Position numbers and translations under genes: made by a program
Part shown: positions 25,799 to 33,876 of the stretch, piece after piece
Numbering within the stretch: the stretch's first letter is position 1
Layout of the letters: every line of letters starts with the position of its first letter
Assembly (NCBI GenBank): GCA_026712715.1
Contig: JAPOPW010000046.1
Span: 1-45,192, forward strand
Direction: 5' to 3'
DNA from: Immundisolibacterales bacterium
Lineage (GTDB): Bacteria; Pseudomonadota; Gammaproteobacteria; HK1
Length of the DNA stretch: 45,192 bases
Notes under the pieces: model-generated
Told to the model about the DNA's origin: nothing
Databases searched by the model: none
The model's input: only the letters and a program-made list of their open reading frames with translations

Positions 25799-26260
25799 AT
25801 GTCATTGACACTCACGATAAACGGCACGTCCCATACCGTGGACGTGGAACCGGAGACCCCGCTCCTGTGGGTTCTCCGGGACAACATCGGTCTGACGGGA
25901 ACCAAGTACGGTTGCGGCATCTCCAAGTGCGGCGCCTGCACGGTGCACATCGACGGCCGCAAGGCCTTCTCCTGCTCCACCAAGGTCTCCGCCGCGGTCG
26001 GCAAGGAGGTCACGACCATCGAGGGCCTGTCGGACGACAACTCGCATCCGCTGCAGGTCGCGTGGATCGAGGAGGACGTTCCGCAGTGCGGCTACTGCCA
26101 GTCCGGTCAGATCATGGCCGCGGCGGCGCTGCTGGAGGCACGACCCGACCCGTCCGACCTCGATATCGACGCCGGGATGTCGGACAACATCTGCCGCTGC
26201 GGCACCTACGCCCGAATCCGCAAGGCGATCCACCGGGCGGCCGAAATCGCGCAGGGGTAA
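25799..26260 (+). CDS. 2Fe-2S subunit of an IorA-type molybdenum hydroxylase
   Basis: 153-residue electron-transfer subunit with two 2Fe-2S clusters. The plant-ferredoxin-type cluster is in [20 protein letters not shown] plus a fourth Cys in FSCST. The helical-domain cluster is in [10 protein letters not shown] and ICRCGTY. Length and arrangement match isoquinoline 1-oxidoreductase alpha and nicotinate/aldehyde dehydrogenase small subunits. ATG at 25799 follows GGGGGTAAGC. No own signal peptide: it is expected to be carried across the membrane by the Tat signal on the partner encoded 5 bases downstream. Confidence 0.93.
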   Translation: MSLTLTINGTSHTVDVEPETPLLWVLRDNIGLTGTKYGCGISKCGACTVHIDGRKAFSCSTKVSAAVGKEVTTIEGLSDDNSHPLQVAWIEEDVPQCGYCQSGQIMAAAALLEARPDPSDLDIDAGMSDNICRCGTYARIRKAIHRAAEIAQG

Positions 26261-26265
26261 AATCG

Positions 26266-28551
26266 ATGAGCACAATGAAACTGAATCGACGCAAGTTCAT
26301 CGTCGCGAGCGCGAGCGCCGCGGGCGGGCTGATGCTCGCCTTCCGCATTCCGGCCGGCGCGCGAGCCGACGCGATGATGGAAGAACCGTGGATGGCGGGC
26401 GAAGGTGGCCAGGAGGTCAACGCCTGGCTCGTCATCGATCCGGACGACACGGTCACCATTCGGGTCGGCCAGTCGGAGATGGGTGAGGGGGTCTTCACGG
26501 CCATGCCCATGCTCGTTGCCGAAGAGCTGCAGTGCGACTGGTCCAAGGTCCGGGCGGTGTACGCGGACGTCAACCGTCACGTTCAAAGCACGGTCGAGCC
26601 CTACATGGTCGCGGCCGGCGCCGCCAAGGAGACGGACCAACTCTATCAGCGGATGGCCACCGGCGGCTCGGGAGCCGTGCGCCGTTCGCGCAAATACCTC
26701 CACCAGGCGGGGGCGAGCGCGCGCGAGCGCCTGAAGCAGGCCGCGGCGAATGCCTGGGGGGTCGAGCGGTCCGCAGTAACCGCCGCCGACAGCGTCCTCC
26801 GCGCCGGAAACAAGTCCGGCACCTACGGCGAGTTCGCGGCTGCGGCGGCGACCATCGAGCTCGAGTCCGAGCCCGCCATCAAGACGCCCGACCAGTTCAC
26901 CCTCCTCGGGAAATCGGTTCCCCGCCTGGACACCCCGCACAAGACCGACGGCAGCGCCGTCTACGGCATCGACGTGCAGTTGCCGGACATGGTCCACGCG
27001 GCGGTCGAGGTCTCGCCGGTCCCGGGCGGGCGGCTCGTCAGCTTCGACTTCGACGCCGTCAAGGACCGTCCCGGGGTGATCACCGCGTTCCGTCTCGGCG
27101 AGGGCGGGATCGGCAAGCTCCCCTACCGCCTCGACGAGGTCGCCAACCGTACGAACGGACTTCTGAGCGGGGTCGCGGTCGTCGCGGACACCTACTACCG
27201 GGCCCTGACCGCCCTTCAGCTCATGCCGAAGGAATGGGATGCCGGCGGCCACGGCGACGTGAGCGACGAGAGCATCATCGCGGGCGCCCTCGAGGTGCTC
27301 GGCAATCCGGACGATGCGACGTACAACCCCGCCGTCTCGGAAGGCGATGCGCGGGGGGTCATCGGCGCTTCCGCGGACAAGGTGGAGGCGACCTACGTCA
27401 CCCCCTATCTCGATCACGCCTGCATGGAGCCCATGAACTGCACCGCGCACGTCACCGCGGACCGGGCGGACATCTGGGTCGGCACGCAGAATCCGCCGGG
27501 GGCGCATGATGTCGTGGTCGAGGAGACGGGCCTCGCGCCGGAGCAGGTGCATGTTCACAACACCTTCCTCGGCACCGGATTCGGACGGCGCTTCCGCTCC
27601 GACGAGGTGCGCCAGGCGGCGGCCATCGGGGCCGCTCTCGGACGGCCGGTCAAGATGGTGTGGTCTCGGGAGGAGAACCAGCGCCAGGGCAAGCTCCGCC
27701 CCTACTCGGTCTATCACTTTGCCGCGTCGCTCGACGCCGACAAGAAGCCCGAGGCGTACTGGAACCGGGTGGTCTCGCATTCCATCTTCAACCACCTGAT
27801 TCCGCAGTTCCTCAAGGACGGGCTCGACAACCAGGCGATGGAGGGGCTCGACCAGCGCCTCCCGTACCGCTTCCCCAACCGGCAGGTGGACTACGCCATC
27901 CGCGACTCGCACATCCCGGTGCAATGGTGGCGCTCGGTCGGCGCATCGCAGAACGCGTTCGCGCTCGAGAGCTTCATCGACGAGCTCGCCCACGCGGCGG
28001 GGGCGGACCCGGTCGAGTTCCGCCTCGGCCTCATGCCGGAGGGCTCGGAGTTCCGCCGGCCACTCGAGGTCGTGGCGAAGGAGGCGGGCTGGACGACGGA
28101 TCTTCGCCGCGGCGAAGGGATGGGGGTCGGCCTCGCCGAGGCGTTCGGCACCATCGTCGCCCAGGTCGCCTACGTCACGGTCAGCCGGCGCGGACAGCTC
28201 CGGGTGGAGACCATCGACTGCGCCGTCGACTGCGGCCACGTCATCCACCCGAGGCTCGTCGAAATGCAGATGGAAAGCTCCATCGTGTACGGGCTGACCG
28301 CCGCGCTCTACGGCGAGGTCCACATCAGGAACGGGGCGGTGGTGGAGGACAACTTCGACTCGTACCTCATGCTGCGCATGAACGAGATGCCGGAGATCCG
28401 AACCCATATGGCACTGTCCGGCGGCGAGAAGTGGGGCGGGGTCGGAGAGCCCGCGGTCCCGCCGGTCGCGCCGGCGGTCACCAACGCGATCTTCGCCGCG
28501 ACCGGCAAGCGGATCCGGAGGCTTCCGATTCGCAGCCACGACCTCGCCTGA
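26266..28551 (+). CDS. Molybdopterin-binding subunit of an IorB-type hydroxylase, Tat-exported
   Basis: 761-residue catalytic subunit. The N-terminus carries a twin-arginine signal (MKLNRRKFIVASASAAGG), so the enzyme acts in the periplasm. The IorB/aldehyde-dehydrogenase layout is clear: QSEMGEGVFTAMPMLVAEEL early, THVTAD-like core, the VQWWRSVGASQNAFALESF loop, and the C-terminal GGVGEPAVPPVAPAV with the catalytic Glu near residue 729. There is no FAD subunit, which fits enzymes that pass electrons to c-type cytochromes. The natural acceptor may be the triheme cytochrome at 32548. Substrate unknown: aldehyde or heterocycle. The locus downstream is a sulfur-oxidation set, an unusual partner. 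Confidence 0.92.
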   Translation: MSTMKLNRRKFIVASASAAGGLMLAFRIPAGARADAMMEEPWMAGEGGQEVNAWLVIDPDDTVTIRVGQSEMGEGVFTAMPMLVAEELQCDWSKVRAVYADVNRHVQSTVEPYMVAAGAAKETDQLYQRMATGGSGAVRRSRKYLHQAGASARERLKQAAANAWGVERSAVTAADSVLRAGNKSGTYGEFAAAAATIELESEPAIKTPDQFTLLGKSVPRLDTPHKTDGSAVYGIDVQLPDMVHAAVEVSPVPGGRLVSFDFDAVKDRPGVITAFRLGEGGIGKLPYRLDEVANRTNGLLSGVAVVADTYYRALTALQLMPKEWDAGGHGDVSDESIIAGALEVLGNPDDATYNPAVSEGDARGVIGASADKVEATYVTPYLDHACMEPMNCTAHVTADRADIWVGTQNPPGAHDVVVEETGLAPEQVHVHNTFLGTGFGRRFRSDEVRQAAAIGAALGRPVKMVWSREENQRQGKLRPYSVYHFAASLDADKKPEAYWNRVVSHSIFNHLIPQFLKDGLDNQAMEGLDQRLPYRFPNRQVDYAIRDSHIPVQWWRSVGASQNAFALESFIDELAHAAGADPVEFRLGLMPEGSEFRRPLEVVAKEAGWTTDLRRGEGMGVGLAEAFGTIVAQVAYVTVSRRGQLRVETIDCAVDCGHVIHPRLVEMQMESSIVYGLTAALYGEVHIRNGAVVEDNFDSYLMLRMNEMPEIRTHMALSGGEKWGGVGEPAVPPVAPAVTNAIFAATGKRIRRLPIRSHDLA

Positions 28552-28567
28552 GGCGGGGGGACATGAG

Positions 28568-28598
28568 GGCCGGCGGTCGGGATTCCCGGCCGCCGGCC
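28568..28598 (+). terminator. Very strong 14-bp hairpin between the Mo hydroxylase and Fcc/Sox genes
   Basis: The left arm 28568-28581 and right arm 28585-28598 pair at all 14 positions (one G-U) around the loop ATT. It begins 17 bases after the hydroxylase stop and ends 26 bases before the cytochrome start. No U-tract. It could terminate part of the transcripts or stabilise the upstream message. Confidence 0.5.
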
Positions 28599-28623
28599 GG
28601 ACTCGGCGGATGCGGACGGAAGC

Positions 28624-28941
28624 GTGAAGGGCCGGCTTCCGACTCTGCTCGTGTCCGTCCTCGCCGCCGCGGGCGCGGCGGCGGCGCCGGCGAGCGCCGA
28701 GGAATCCGATTCGGCAGCCCTTCTCGCGGACATGTGCGCGTCGTGCCACGGTCCGGACGGCCGGAGCCCCGGTTCCATCCCGGCCCTCGCTCCCCTCAAC
28801 GAGGAGGCGATGCGCGCCTTTCTGCTCGCCTACCGCGCGGGCGACATCGAAGCGACGGTGATGAACCGTATCGCCCGGGCGTTGACGGATGCGGAGATCG
28901 AGGCCCTCGCGCGCCGCTTCGGAAACCTCGCCGGGCCGTGA
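28624..28941 (+). CDS. FccA-like c-type cytochrome
   Basis: 105-residue periplasmic monoheme cytochrome c. A Sec signal ([20 protein letters not shown], cleavage near ASA-EE) leads to CASCH at about residue 39. A Met in [20 protein letters not shown] is the likely sixth ligand. Size and the closing [12 protein letters not shown] match the cytochrome subunit of flavocytochrome c sulfide dehydrogenase. The start is GTG at 28624. The flavoprotein encoded next completes the enzyme, which would oxidise sulfide to polysulfide or sulfur. Confidence 0.85.
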   Translation: MKGRLPTLLVSVLAAAGAAAAPASAEESDSAALLADMCASCHGPDGRSPGSIPALAPLNEEAMRAFLLAYRAGDIEATVMNRIARALTDAEIEALARRFGNLAGP

Positions 28942-29038
28942 ATCGGCCCCGCGGGCATCGGAAACGACCGGGGGGGCCGCTGCCCGGCCGCCGGGCTCGT
29001 GCCGGAACGCCCTGACGTCGTACGGGCGGGAACCGGAC

Positions 29039-30340
29039 TTGATCCACGAACGACTCCGCCACTCGCGACGCGAGCTGCTGAAGCTGACCGGGGGAGCGGC
29101 GGTCGCGGGCCTCTTCGCTCGGCGGGCACGGGCACGGGCGCGGGCGCGGGCTCGTGGCGGCCGGGTCGTGGTGGTGGGGGCCGGGTTCGGCGGCGCGACC
29201 TGCGCCCGGTACCTCCGGCGCCTCGCGCCGGAGCTCGACGTGACCCTCGTCGAGCGGGGGAAACACTTCGTCACCTGCCCCTTCAGCAATTCGGTGATCG
29301 CGGGCCTTCAGGGCCTCGATTCGGTAACCCACGGCTTCGATGGGCTCCGCCGGCACGGGGTCGAGTTGGTCGAGGCGGAGGCGGTCGCGGTCGATCCGGC
29401 GGGCCGCACGATTCGCCTCGCGGGCGGCGATACGCTCCCCTTCGATCGCCTCGTGCTGGCCCCGGGCATCGACCTCGCGTGGAACGCCATCGAAGGCTAC
29501 GACGAGGCGGCGGCGGCGCGCATGCCCCACGCCTGGAAGGCGGGCGCCCAGACCGCGCTCCTTCGCCGCCAGCTCGAGGCCATGGAGGACGGCGGCCTCG
29601 TGGTGATCGCCGCGCCGGCGAGTCCCTACCGCTGCCCGCCGGGACCCTACGAGCGGGCGAGCCTCATTGCCGACTACCTCCACCGGGAAAAGCCGAGGTC
29701 GAAGGTGCTCATTCTCGACGCGAAGGACGGCTTCTCCAAGCAGGGCCTCTTCCGGGAAGGATGGGAGCGACTCTATCCCGGCATGATCGAGTGGGTGGGC
29801 TTTTCCGGCGGTGGCAACGTGATTGCGGTTTCCCCCGGTTCCATGGAGGTCCGTACCGACTTCGATACGTTTCGGGCGGACGTCGCCAACATCATCCCCC
29901 CCCAGCGATCGGCCCGGCTGGTCGACACCGCGGGCCTTGCCGCGGGCGGGGACTGGTGCCCGGTCGACCACCGGACGTTCGAGTCGGCGGTCGTCCCGAA
30001 GATCCACCTTCTCGGGGATGCCATACTCGCGGGTGCGATGCCGAAGTCGGGGTTCAGCGCGAACAGCCAGGCCAAGGTCTGCGCGCGGGCCGTCGCCGCC
30101 CTCCTCCGGGAGGAAGAGCCGCCGGAGCCCGTCTACCTGAACACCTGCTACAGCCTGCTCGCGGCGGACTACGGGATCTCGGTGGCAGCGGTGTACCGGC
30201 TGGACGACGAGGGCGAGATCGCCCCGGTGCCGGGCTCGGGGGGCGTAAGTCCGGCCGACGCCCCGCTCGCGTTCCGCCGGGCGGAGGCGGACTTCGCGCG
30301 AGGTTGGTATGACAGCATCACCGCCGACCTGTTCGGTTAG
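29039..30340 (+). CDS. FccB-like flavocytochrome c sulfide dehydrogenase flavoprotein
   Basis: 433-residue FAD-dependent oxidoreductase. The start is taken as TTG at 29039 because it opens directly on a Tat signal ([19 protein letters not shown]). A run of Arg-Ala repeats follows instead of a normal cleavage region. The FAD loop is [17 protein letters not shown]. Cysteines in [18 protein letters not shown] and NTCYSL match the positions used by FCSD for its flavin link and redox disulfide. [18 protein letters not shown] is the family FAD-binding end motif. Partner is the cytochrome just upstream (97 bases). Alternative: SoxF of the Sox system, the same family. Confidence 0.87.
   Translation: MIHERLRHSRRELLKLTGGAAVAGLFARRARARARARARGGRVVVVGAGFGGATCARYLRRLAPELDVTLVERGKHFVTCPFSNSVIAGLQGLDSVTHGFDGLRRHGVELVEAEAVAVDPAGRTIRLAGGDTLPFDRLVLAPGIDLAWNAIEGYDEAAAARMPHAWKAGAQTALLRRQLEAMEDGGLVVIAAPASPYRCPPGPYERASLIADYLHREKPRSKVLILDAKDGFSKQGLFREGWERLYPGMIEWVGFSGGGNVIAVSPGSMEVRTDFDTFRADVANIIPPQRSARLVDTAGLAAGGDWCPVDHRTFESAVVPKIHLLGDAILAGAMPKSGFSANSQAKVCARAVAALLREEEPPEPVYLNTCYSLLAADYGISVAAVYRLDDEGEIAPVPGSGGVSPADAPLAFRRAEADFARGWYDSITADLFG
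29124..29153 (+). repeat. Hexamer repeat encoding an Arg-Ala tract
   Basis: Five tandem copies of GGGCRC (two GGGCAC, two GGGCGC, one GGGCTC) encode the Arg-Ala run directly after the hydrophobic core of the FccB signal peptide. Such a microsatellite can change copy number by slippage without breaking the frame. Confidence 0.7.
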
Positions 30341-30462
30341 GGTCGGAACGCCGCTTCGACGGAGGGGCGAGATTGACCCGGCGCCTGATTCCGAAAGGGT
30401 GAGGCCGTCCGATGCGCCGCGGGTGTTCCGCCAGGCGAACGGGAACTGCGCGAGAGGGTGAC

Positions 30463-31044
30463 ATGCCATCACCGCCTGCACGTTCGGAAGGGGACGGGAC
30501 GGCCCGCCAGCGGCCCCCGGCCGGCCGGTCCATCGGCCGCCGGGAGGCCCTGCGGGCGATTGGCGTTCGCGCGGGGGCGCTCGCGGCGCTCTCCGTCATT
30601 CCGGTTCCGGCGGCGGCCGCGCTCCCGGAGATCCCGCGCTGGATGCTGGACCTTGTCCGCGAGCGGCTGGGAACGACCGACCTCCGGGAAGGCAGGGTTG
30701 AGCTCGCGCTCCCGAGCCGGGCCGATACCGGCCTCTCCGTGCCGCTCAAGGTGTCCGTTCCGGACTCCCCGATGACCCCGGAAGACCACGTAAAGAGCGT
30801 GCACGTCCTCACGACCCGGAACCCGCAGCCCCTCGTCACCGACTACTGGTTCACGCCGCGCTCGGGGGTCGCGAGGGTCGCGCAGCGCATCCGGCTTGCC
30901 CAAAGCCAGTACGTCTTCGGGTTCGCGCGCATGAGCGACGACTCCGCGTGGATGACGGCGAAGCACGTGTCGGTGTCCATCGGCGCGTGCGCGGTGGAGA
31001 TCTTCCTCCCCGATGCCGAGCGGGCAAGGCGAAGACGCAGGTGA
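30463..31044 (+). CDS. soxY: SoxY-like sulfur carrier with an atypical C-terminus
   Basis: 193-residue carrier protein of the Ig-SoxY family, normally half of periplasmic SoxYZ that holds the sulfur substrate on a C-terminal GGCGG swinging arm. A Tat-type signal is visible (IGRREALRAIGVRAGALAAL, cleavage near AAA). The domain shows NPQPLVTDYWFTPRSG, RIRLAQSQYV and KHVSVSIG. At the place of the arm it reads GACAVEI, followed by 13 more residues ending in a run of Arg. Cys176 is thus kept, but the flexible Gly residues are not and the Cys is not at the tip. ATG at 30463 follows GAGAGGGTG. The SoxZ gene follows 85 bases later. Confidence 0.85.
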   Translation: MPSPPARSEGDGTARQRPPAGRSIGRREALRAIGVRAGALAALSVIPVPAAAALPEIPRWMLDLVRERLGTTDLREGRVELALPSRADTGLSVPLKVSVPDSPMTPEDHVKSVHVLTTRNPQPLVTDYWFTPRSGVARVAQRIRLAQSQYVFGFARMSDDSAWMTAKHVSVSIGACAVEIFLPDAERARRRRR

Positions 31045-31129
31045 CGGCCGGGCGGCGGCGGGCAGGAACGAGCGCGGCGCACACCGCGGGGCGCCGCCCG
31101 ACGGCGGGCGGGTGGAGAGCGGGACGGCC

Positions 31130-31456
31130 ATGGACGGGGTGAGGGTCCGGATTGCGGTACCGGCGACCGCGAAAAGGGGCGAGGTACTCGAGCTCAAGAC
31201 CCTGATCACCCACCCGATGGACAACGGGTTCATGTTCTCGAGGGACGGCGAGCGCATCCCCCGGCACATCATCCACCGCTTCGAGGCCCTCTACAACGGC
31301 GCCCTCGTCTTCCGCGCCGACTGGCACGAAGCGGTTTCGACCAATCCGTTCATTTCGTTCCACACGGTGGCGGACGAGTCCGGTCGGATCGAGTTCAGAT
31401 GGTACGACGACGACGGGGCGGTCTACACCGAGTCCGCCGACATCGAGGTGGGCTGA
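31130..31456 (+). CDS. soxZ: SoxZ sulfur-carrier partner
   Basis: 108-residue SoxZ, the structural partner of SoxY; no signal peptide, so it should be co-exported with SoxY. Recognised by RVRIAVPATAKRGEVLELKT, LITHPMDNGFMFSRDGERIP, the RFEALYNGALVFRADWHEAV segment and the closing IEFRWYDDDGAVYTESADI. ATG at 31130 lies behind GGAG. Its 3' end overlaps the longest possible SoxA frame. Confidence 0.92.
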   Translation: MDGVRVRIAVPATAKRGEVLELKTLITHPMDNGFMFSRDGERIPRHIIHRFEALYNGALVFRADWHEAVSTNPFISFHTVADESGRIEFRWYDDDGAVYTESADIEVG

Positions 31457-32385
31457 ACCGCGGCGGACGCGGGCGGGGCGCGGATTCGGTCTGCTCCGTT
31501 CCGCCGGATCGCGCCGCGCCGCCGGCGGCCCCCGCGCCGTCGTGCCGCTCCGCTCCGGCCGCTCGCGATGCACGGCCGACGCGCCCCGCGTTCGGCCCTT
31601 CTCTCGCGCTCGCGCTCGTGCTCGCGGGTGACCTGCTCGGCGGGACGGCCGCCATCGCGGAGGAATCGGATCGCTTCGGCGGCGAGTTTCCGGTGTCGGG
31701 CTATCACTACATGGGAGAGTTGGTGCGGGCGCTCCAGGACGACGACTTCCAGAACCCGGGCCTCTTTGCCGTCGAGCACGGCGCGGAGCTCTGGGTGGCG
31801 GTGGAGGGAACGGCGGGAAAGTCCTGCGCATCGTGTCACGGGGATGCCGCCCACTCGATGCGCGGGGTCGCGGCACGCTATCCCGCGTACGCTCCGAAGC
31901 GCAGGGAGCTCGTCAACCTCGAGCTTCGCATCAACGAGGAGCGCACCGGGCGCATGGGCGCCCCGGCGCTCCCGATGGAGTCGGACGCCCTGCTCGCGCT
32001 CGCCGCCTTCATCACGTACCAGTCGCGGGGGATGCCGATGAACGTCGACGTTTCGGGGGAGGCGAGACGCTTCTTCGAGGACGGCAAGGCGTTCTACGAG
32101 AGACGGCGGGGGCAGCTCGATCTCGCCTGCGGCCAGTGCCACGACCGCCTCGCGGGGGCGCGCCTGCGGGGCGACCGCATCAGCCAGGGGCACGTCAACG
32201 GCTTTCCCTTCTATCGACTGATGTGGCGCTCGATGGGGTCGCGGCACCGCATGTTCCGCTGGTGCAACTGGGCGGTCCGCGCCGAGACGTACGCACTCGG
32301 GTCGCCGGAGTACCTGAGCCTCGAGCTCTACGCCGCCTGGCGGGGACGGGGGCTCCCAATCGAGGCGCCGGCGGTCCGCCCGTGA
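31399..32385 (+). CDS. soxA: SoxA diheme cytochrome c
   Basis: Periplasmic subunit of the SoxAX complex, which joins the sulfur substrate to the SoxY cysteine with release of electrons. It has two heme sites, CASCH (about residue 143) and CGQCH (about 244), and the RWCNWAVRAE segment that provides the cysteine-persulfide heme ligand. NVDVSGEARRFFEDGKAFYE is typical SoxA. The start is unclear: ATG 31399 lies 58 bases inside soxZ and gives a 70-residue pre-region; the real signal core is SLALALVLAGDLLGG. An ATG at 31568 (MHGRRAPRS) would be ideal but is in another frame. Function is well supported; only the first 70 codons are doubtful. Confidence 0.88.
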   Translation: MVRRRRGGLHRVRRHRGGLNRGGRGRGADSVCSVPPDRAAPPAAPAPSCRSAPAARDARPTRPAFGPSLALALVLAGDLLGGTAAIAEESDRFGGEFPVSGYHYMGELVRALQDDDFQNPGLFAVEHGAELWVAVEGTAGKSCASCHGDAAHSMRGVAARYPAYAPKRRELVNLELRINEERTGRMGAPALPMESDALLALAAFITYQSRGMPMNVDVSGEARRFFEDGKAFYERRRGQLDLACGQCHDRLAGARLRGDRISQGHVNGFPFYRLMWRSMGSRHRMFRWCNWAVRAETYALGSPEYLSLELYAAWRGRGLPIEAPAVRP

Positions 32386-32401
32386 CCGGAGGAGACGGGC
32401 G

Positions 32402-32551
32402 ATGACGACGGGGCGGCATACCAGGCTCGCGAGCGCCACGGTGGCGACGGCCGTCGCGCTCACGGCCGTCGCCCGGGGAAGTCTTCACCCGAAGCCTGCA
32501 CCAGTCAGTCGGGCCACGGGCGAATCGCCCCTGAGAGGAGGTTTCGGATGA
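32402..32551 (+). CDS. Small signal-bearing ORF in the sox locus, 49 residues
   Basis: ATG at 32402 follows a near-perfect GGAGGAG ribosome site with 7-base spacing. The peptide has a basic start (MTTGRHTRLAS), a hydrophobic stretch ATVATAVALTAVA, then a Pro/Gly-rich tail. It fits an exported or membrane microprotein, or the truncated start of a lost sox gene. Its stop overlaps the next start (ATGATGA), so it would couple translation of the triheme cytochrome. No family recognised. Confidence 0.45.
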   Translation: MTTGRHTRLASATVATAVALTAVARGSLHPKPAPVSRATGESPLRGGFG

Positions 32552-33867
32552 TGACGAGGGGGCAGCGTGCCGGGATCGCGCTCGGCGCGGCGGCGGCGAT
32601 CGTCGTGCTCGCGGCCGTCGGTTGGGCCAACCGGCACCCGGAGCTCGCGCCGGTCGAGCCGCCCGGCGAAGGGGCCTTCGACTCCGCCCTCCTCCGCAAG
32701 GGAGAGGCGCTCGCCGGGATCGGCGCCTGCGCGGTGTGTCATACCGCGCAGAGCGGCGCACCCTACGCGGGCGGGCGACCGCTCCCGACCCCCTTCGGCA
32801 TCGTCTACTCGACGAACATCACTCCGGATGCAGGGACCGGGATCGGCGCCTGGTCGGAAGCGGCGTTCCGGCGCGCCATGCGCGAAGGCGTCGACCGGAG
32901 GGGCCGGCATCTCTATCCCGCGTTTCCCTACGACCACTTCACCCGGGTCGCCGACGAGGACCTCGCCGCGCTCTACGCGTACCTCATGACCCGCAAGCCG
33001 GTCGCCTTCGAGGCGCCGGACCACGAGCTTCCCTTCCCGCTCGATGTCCGCATGCTCCTCGCGGGGTGGAAGCTCCTCTTCCTCGAGACGGGGGAATTCA
33101 AACCGGACGAGAGCCGGGACGACGAGTGGAACCGCGGCGCGTATCTCGCCGAAGGCCTCGGGCACTGCGGCGCGTGCCACACCCCCCGCAACGCGCTCGG
33201 GGCGCTCGTCGAAGAAGCCGCCTACGACGGCGGCGACGTGGAGGACTGGCACGCCCCCGCTCTCAATACCCGCTCGCCGGCCCCGATACCGTGGACCCGG
33301 GAACAACTTGTGGACTACCTGTTCGACGGGTGGGAAGAGGCGCACGGGATCGCGGCCGGCCCGATGGCGCCGGTCGTCAATCACCTGTACGACCAGTCCG
33401 AAGACGACGTCTTCGCCATCGCGGCCTATTTCGCATCCCGCCAGCGCCCGCCGCTCGCCGATGCGGAGACCGAAGCGGTGCTCGCCGGCGCGGCGGCGTT
33501 GGATTGGGAACGGGACCCCGTCTGGCGGCCGGAGAAAATACCGGACGACCCTGCGCTCCTGCGCGGCATGGGCGTCTTTCGCGACCAGTGCGCGGACTGC
33601 CACCGGCGCGGCGGCGCGGAGCCGCCTGTCTCGCTCGCCCTCACCACCACCGTGAACGCGCCCGATCCGCGCAACGTCATCCACATCGTCTTCGACGGCA
33701 TCCGTCCGCCGCGCGGCGCCCTCCAGCGCTCCATGCCGGAATTCGGCGCGTCGATCGCGGACGCCGACATCGTCGATCTCGTGCAGTACGTCCGCTGGCA
33801 CTTCACCGACCGTCCGCCCTGGGAAGACGTCGCCGGGCACGTGGCAGCCAAGCGGGCCGCTTGGTAG
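32548..33867 (+). CDS. Triheme c-type cytochrome, dehydrogenase electron-acceptor subunit
   Basis: 439 residues with one N-terminal helix (GIALGAAAAIVVLAAVGWA), either anchor or signal, and three heme sites: CAVCH (about 61), CGACH (about 207) and CADCH (about 348). The domain order, with ITPDAGTGIGAWSEAAFRRA, YPAFPYDHFTRVADEDLAAL and MAPVVNHLYDQSEDDVFAIA, matches the cytochrome subunit of PQQ alcohol dehydrogenases and of cytochrome-linked Mo hydroxylases (nicotinate or aldehyde oxidising). In this locus it is the natural electron acceptor for the IorAB-type enzyme at 25799, yet it lies between soxA and soxX. Confidence 0.88.
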   Translation: MMTRGQRAGIALGAAAAIVVLAAVGWANRHPELAPVEPPGEGAFDSALLRKGEALAGIGACAVCHTAQSGAPYAGGRPLPTPFGIVYSTNITPDAGTGIGAWSEAAFRRAMREGVDRRGRHLYPAFPYDHFTRVADEDLAALYAYLMTRKPVAFEAPDHELPFPLDVRMLLAGWKLLFLETGEFKPDESRDDEWNRGAYLAEGLGHCGACHTPRNALGALVEEAAYDGGDVEDWHAPALNTRSPAPIPWTREQLVDYLFDGWEEAHGIAAGPMAPVVNHLYDQSEDDVFAIAAYFASRQRPPLADAETEAVLAGAAALDWERDPVWRPEKIPDDPALLRGMGVFRDQCADCHRRGGAEPPVSLALTTTVNAPDPRNVIHIVFDGIRPPRGALQRSMPEFGASIADADIVDLVQYVRWHFTDRPPWEDVAGHVAAKRAAW

Positions 33868-33876
33868 GGGCGCCGA

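Noticed and set aside
26206..29289. A 1027-codon open frame on the - strand
   Set aside because: Shadow of the Mo hydroxylase and cytochrome genes on the + strand.
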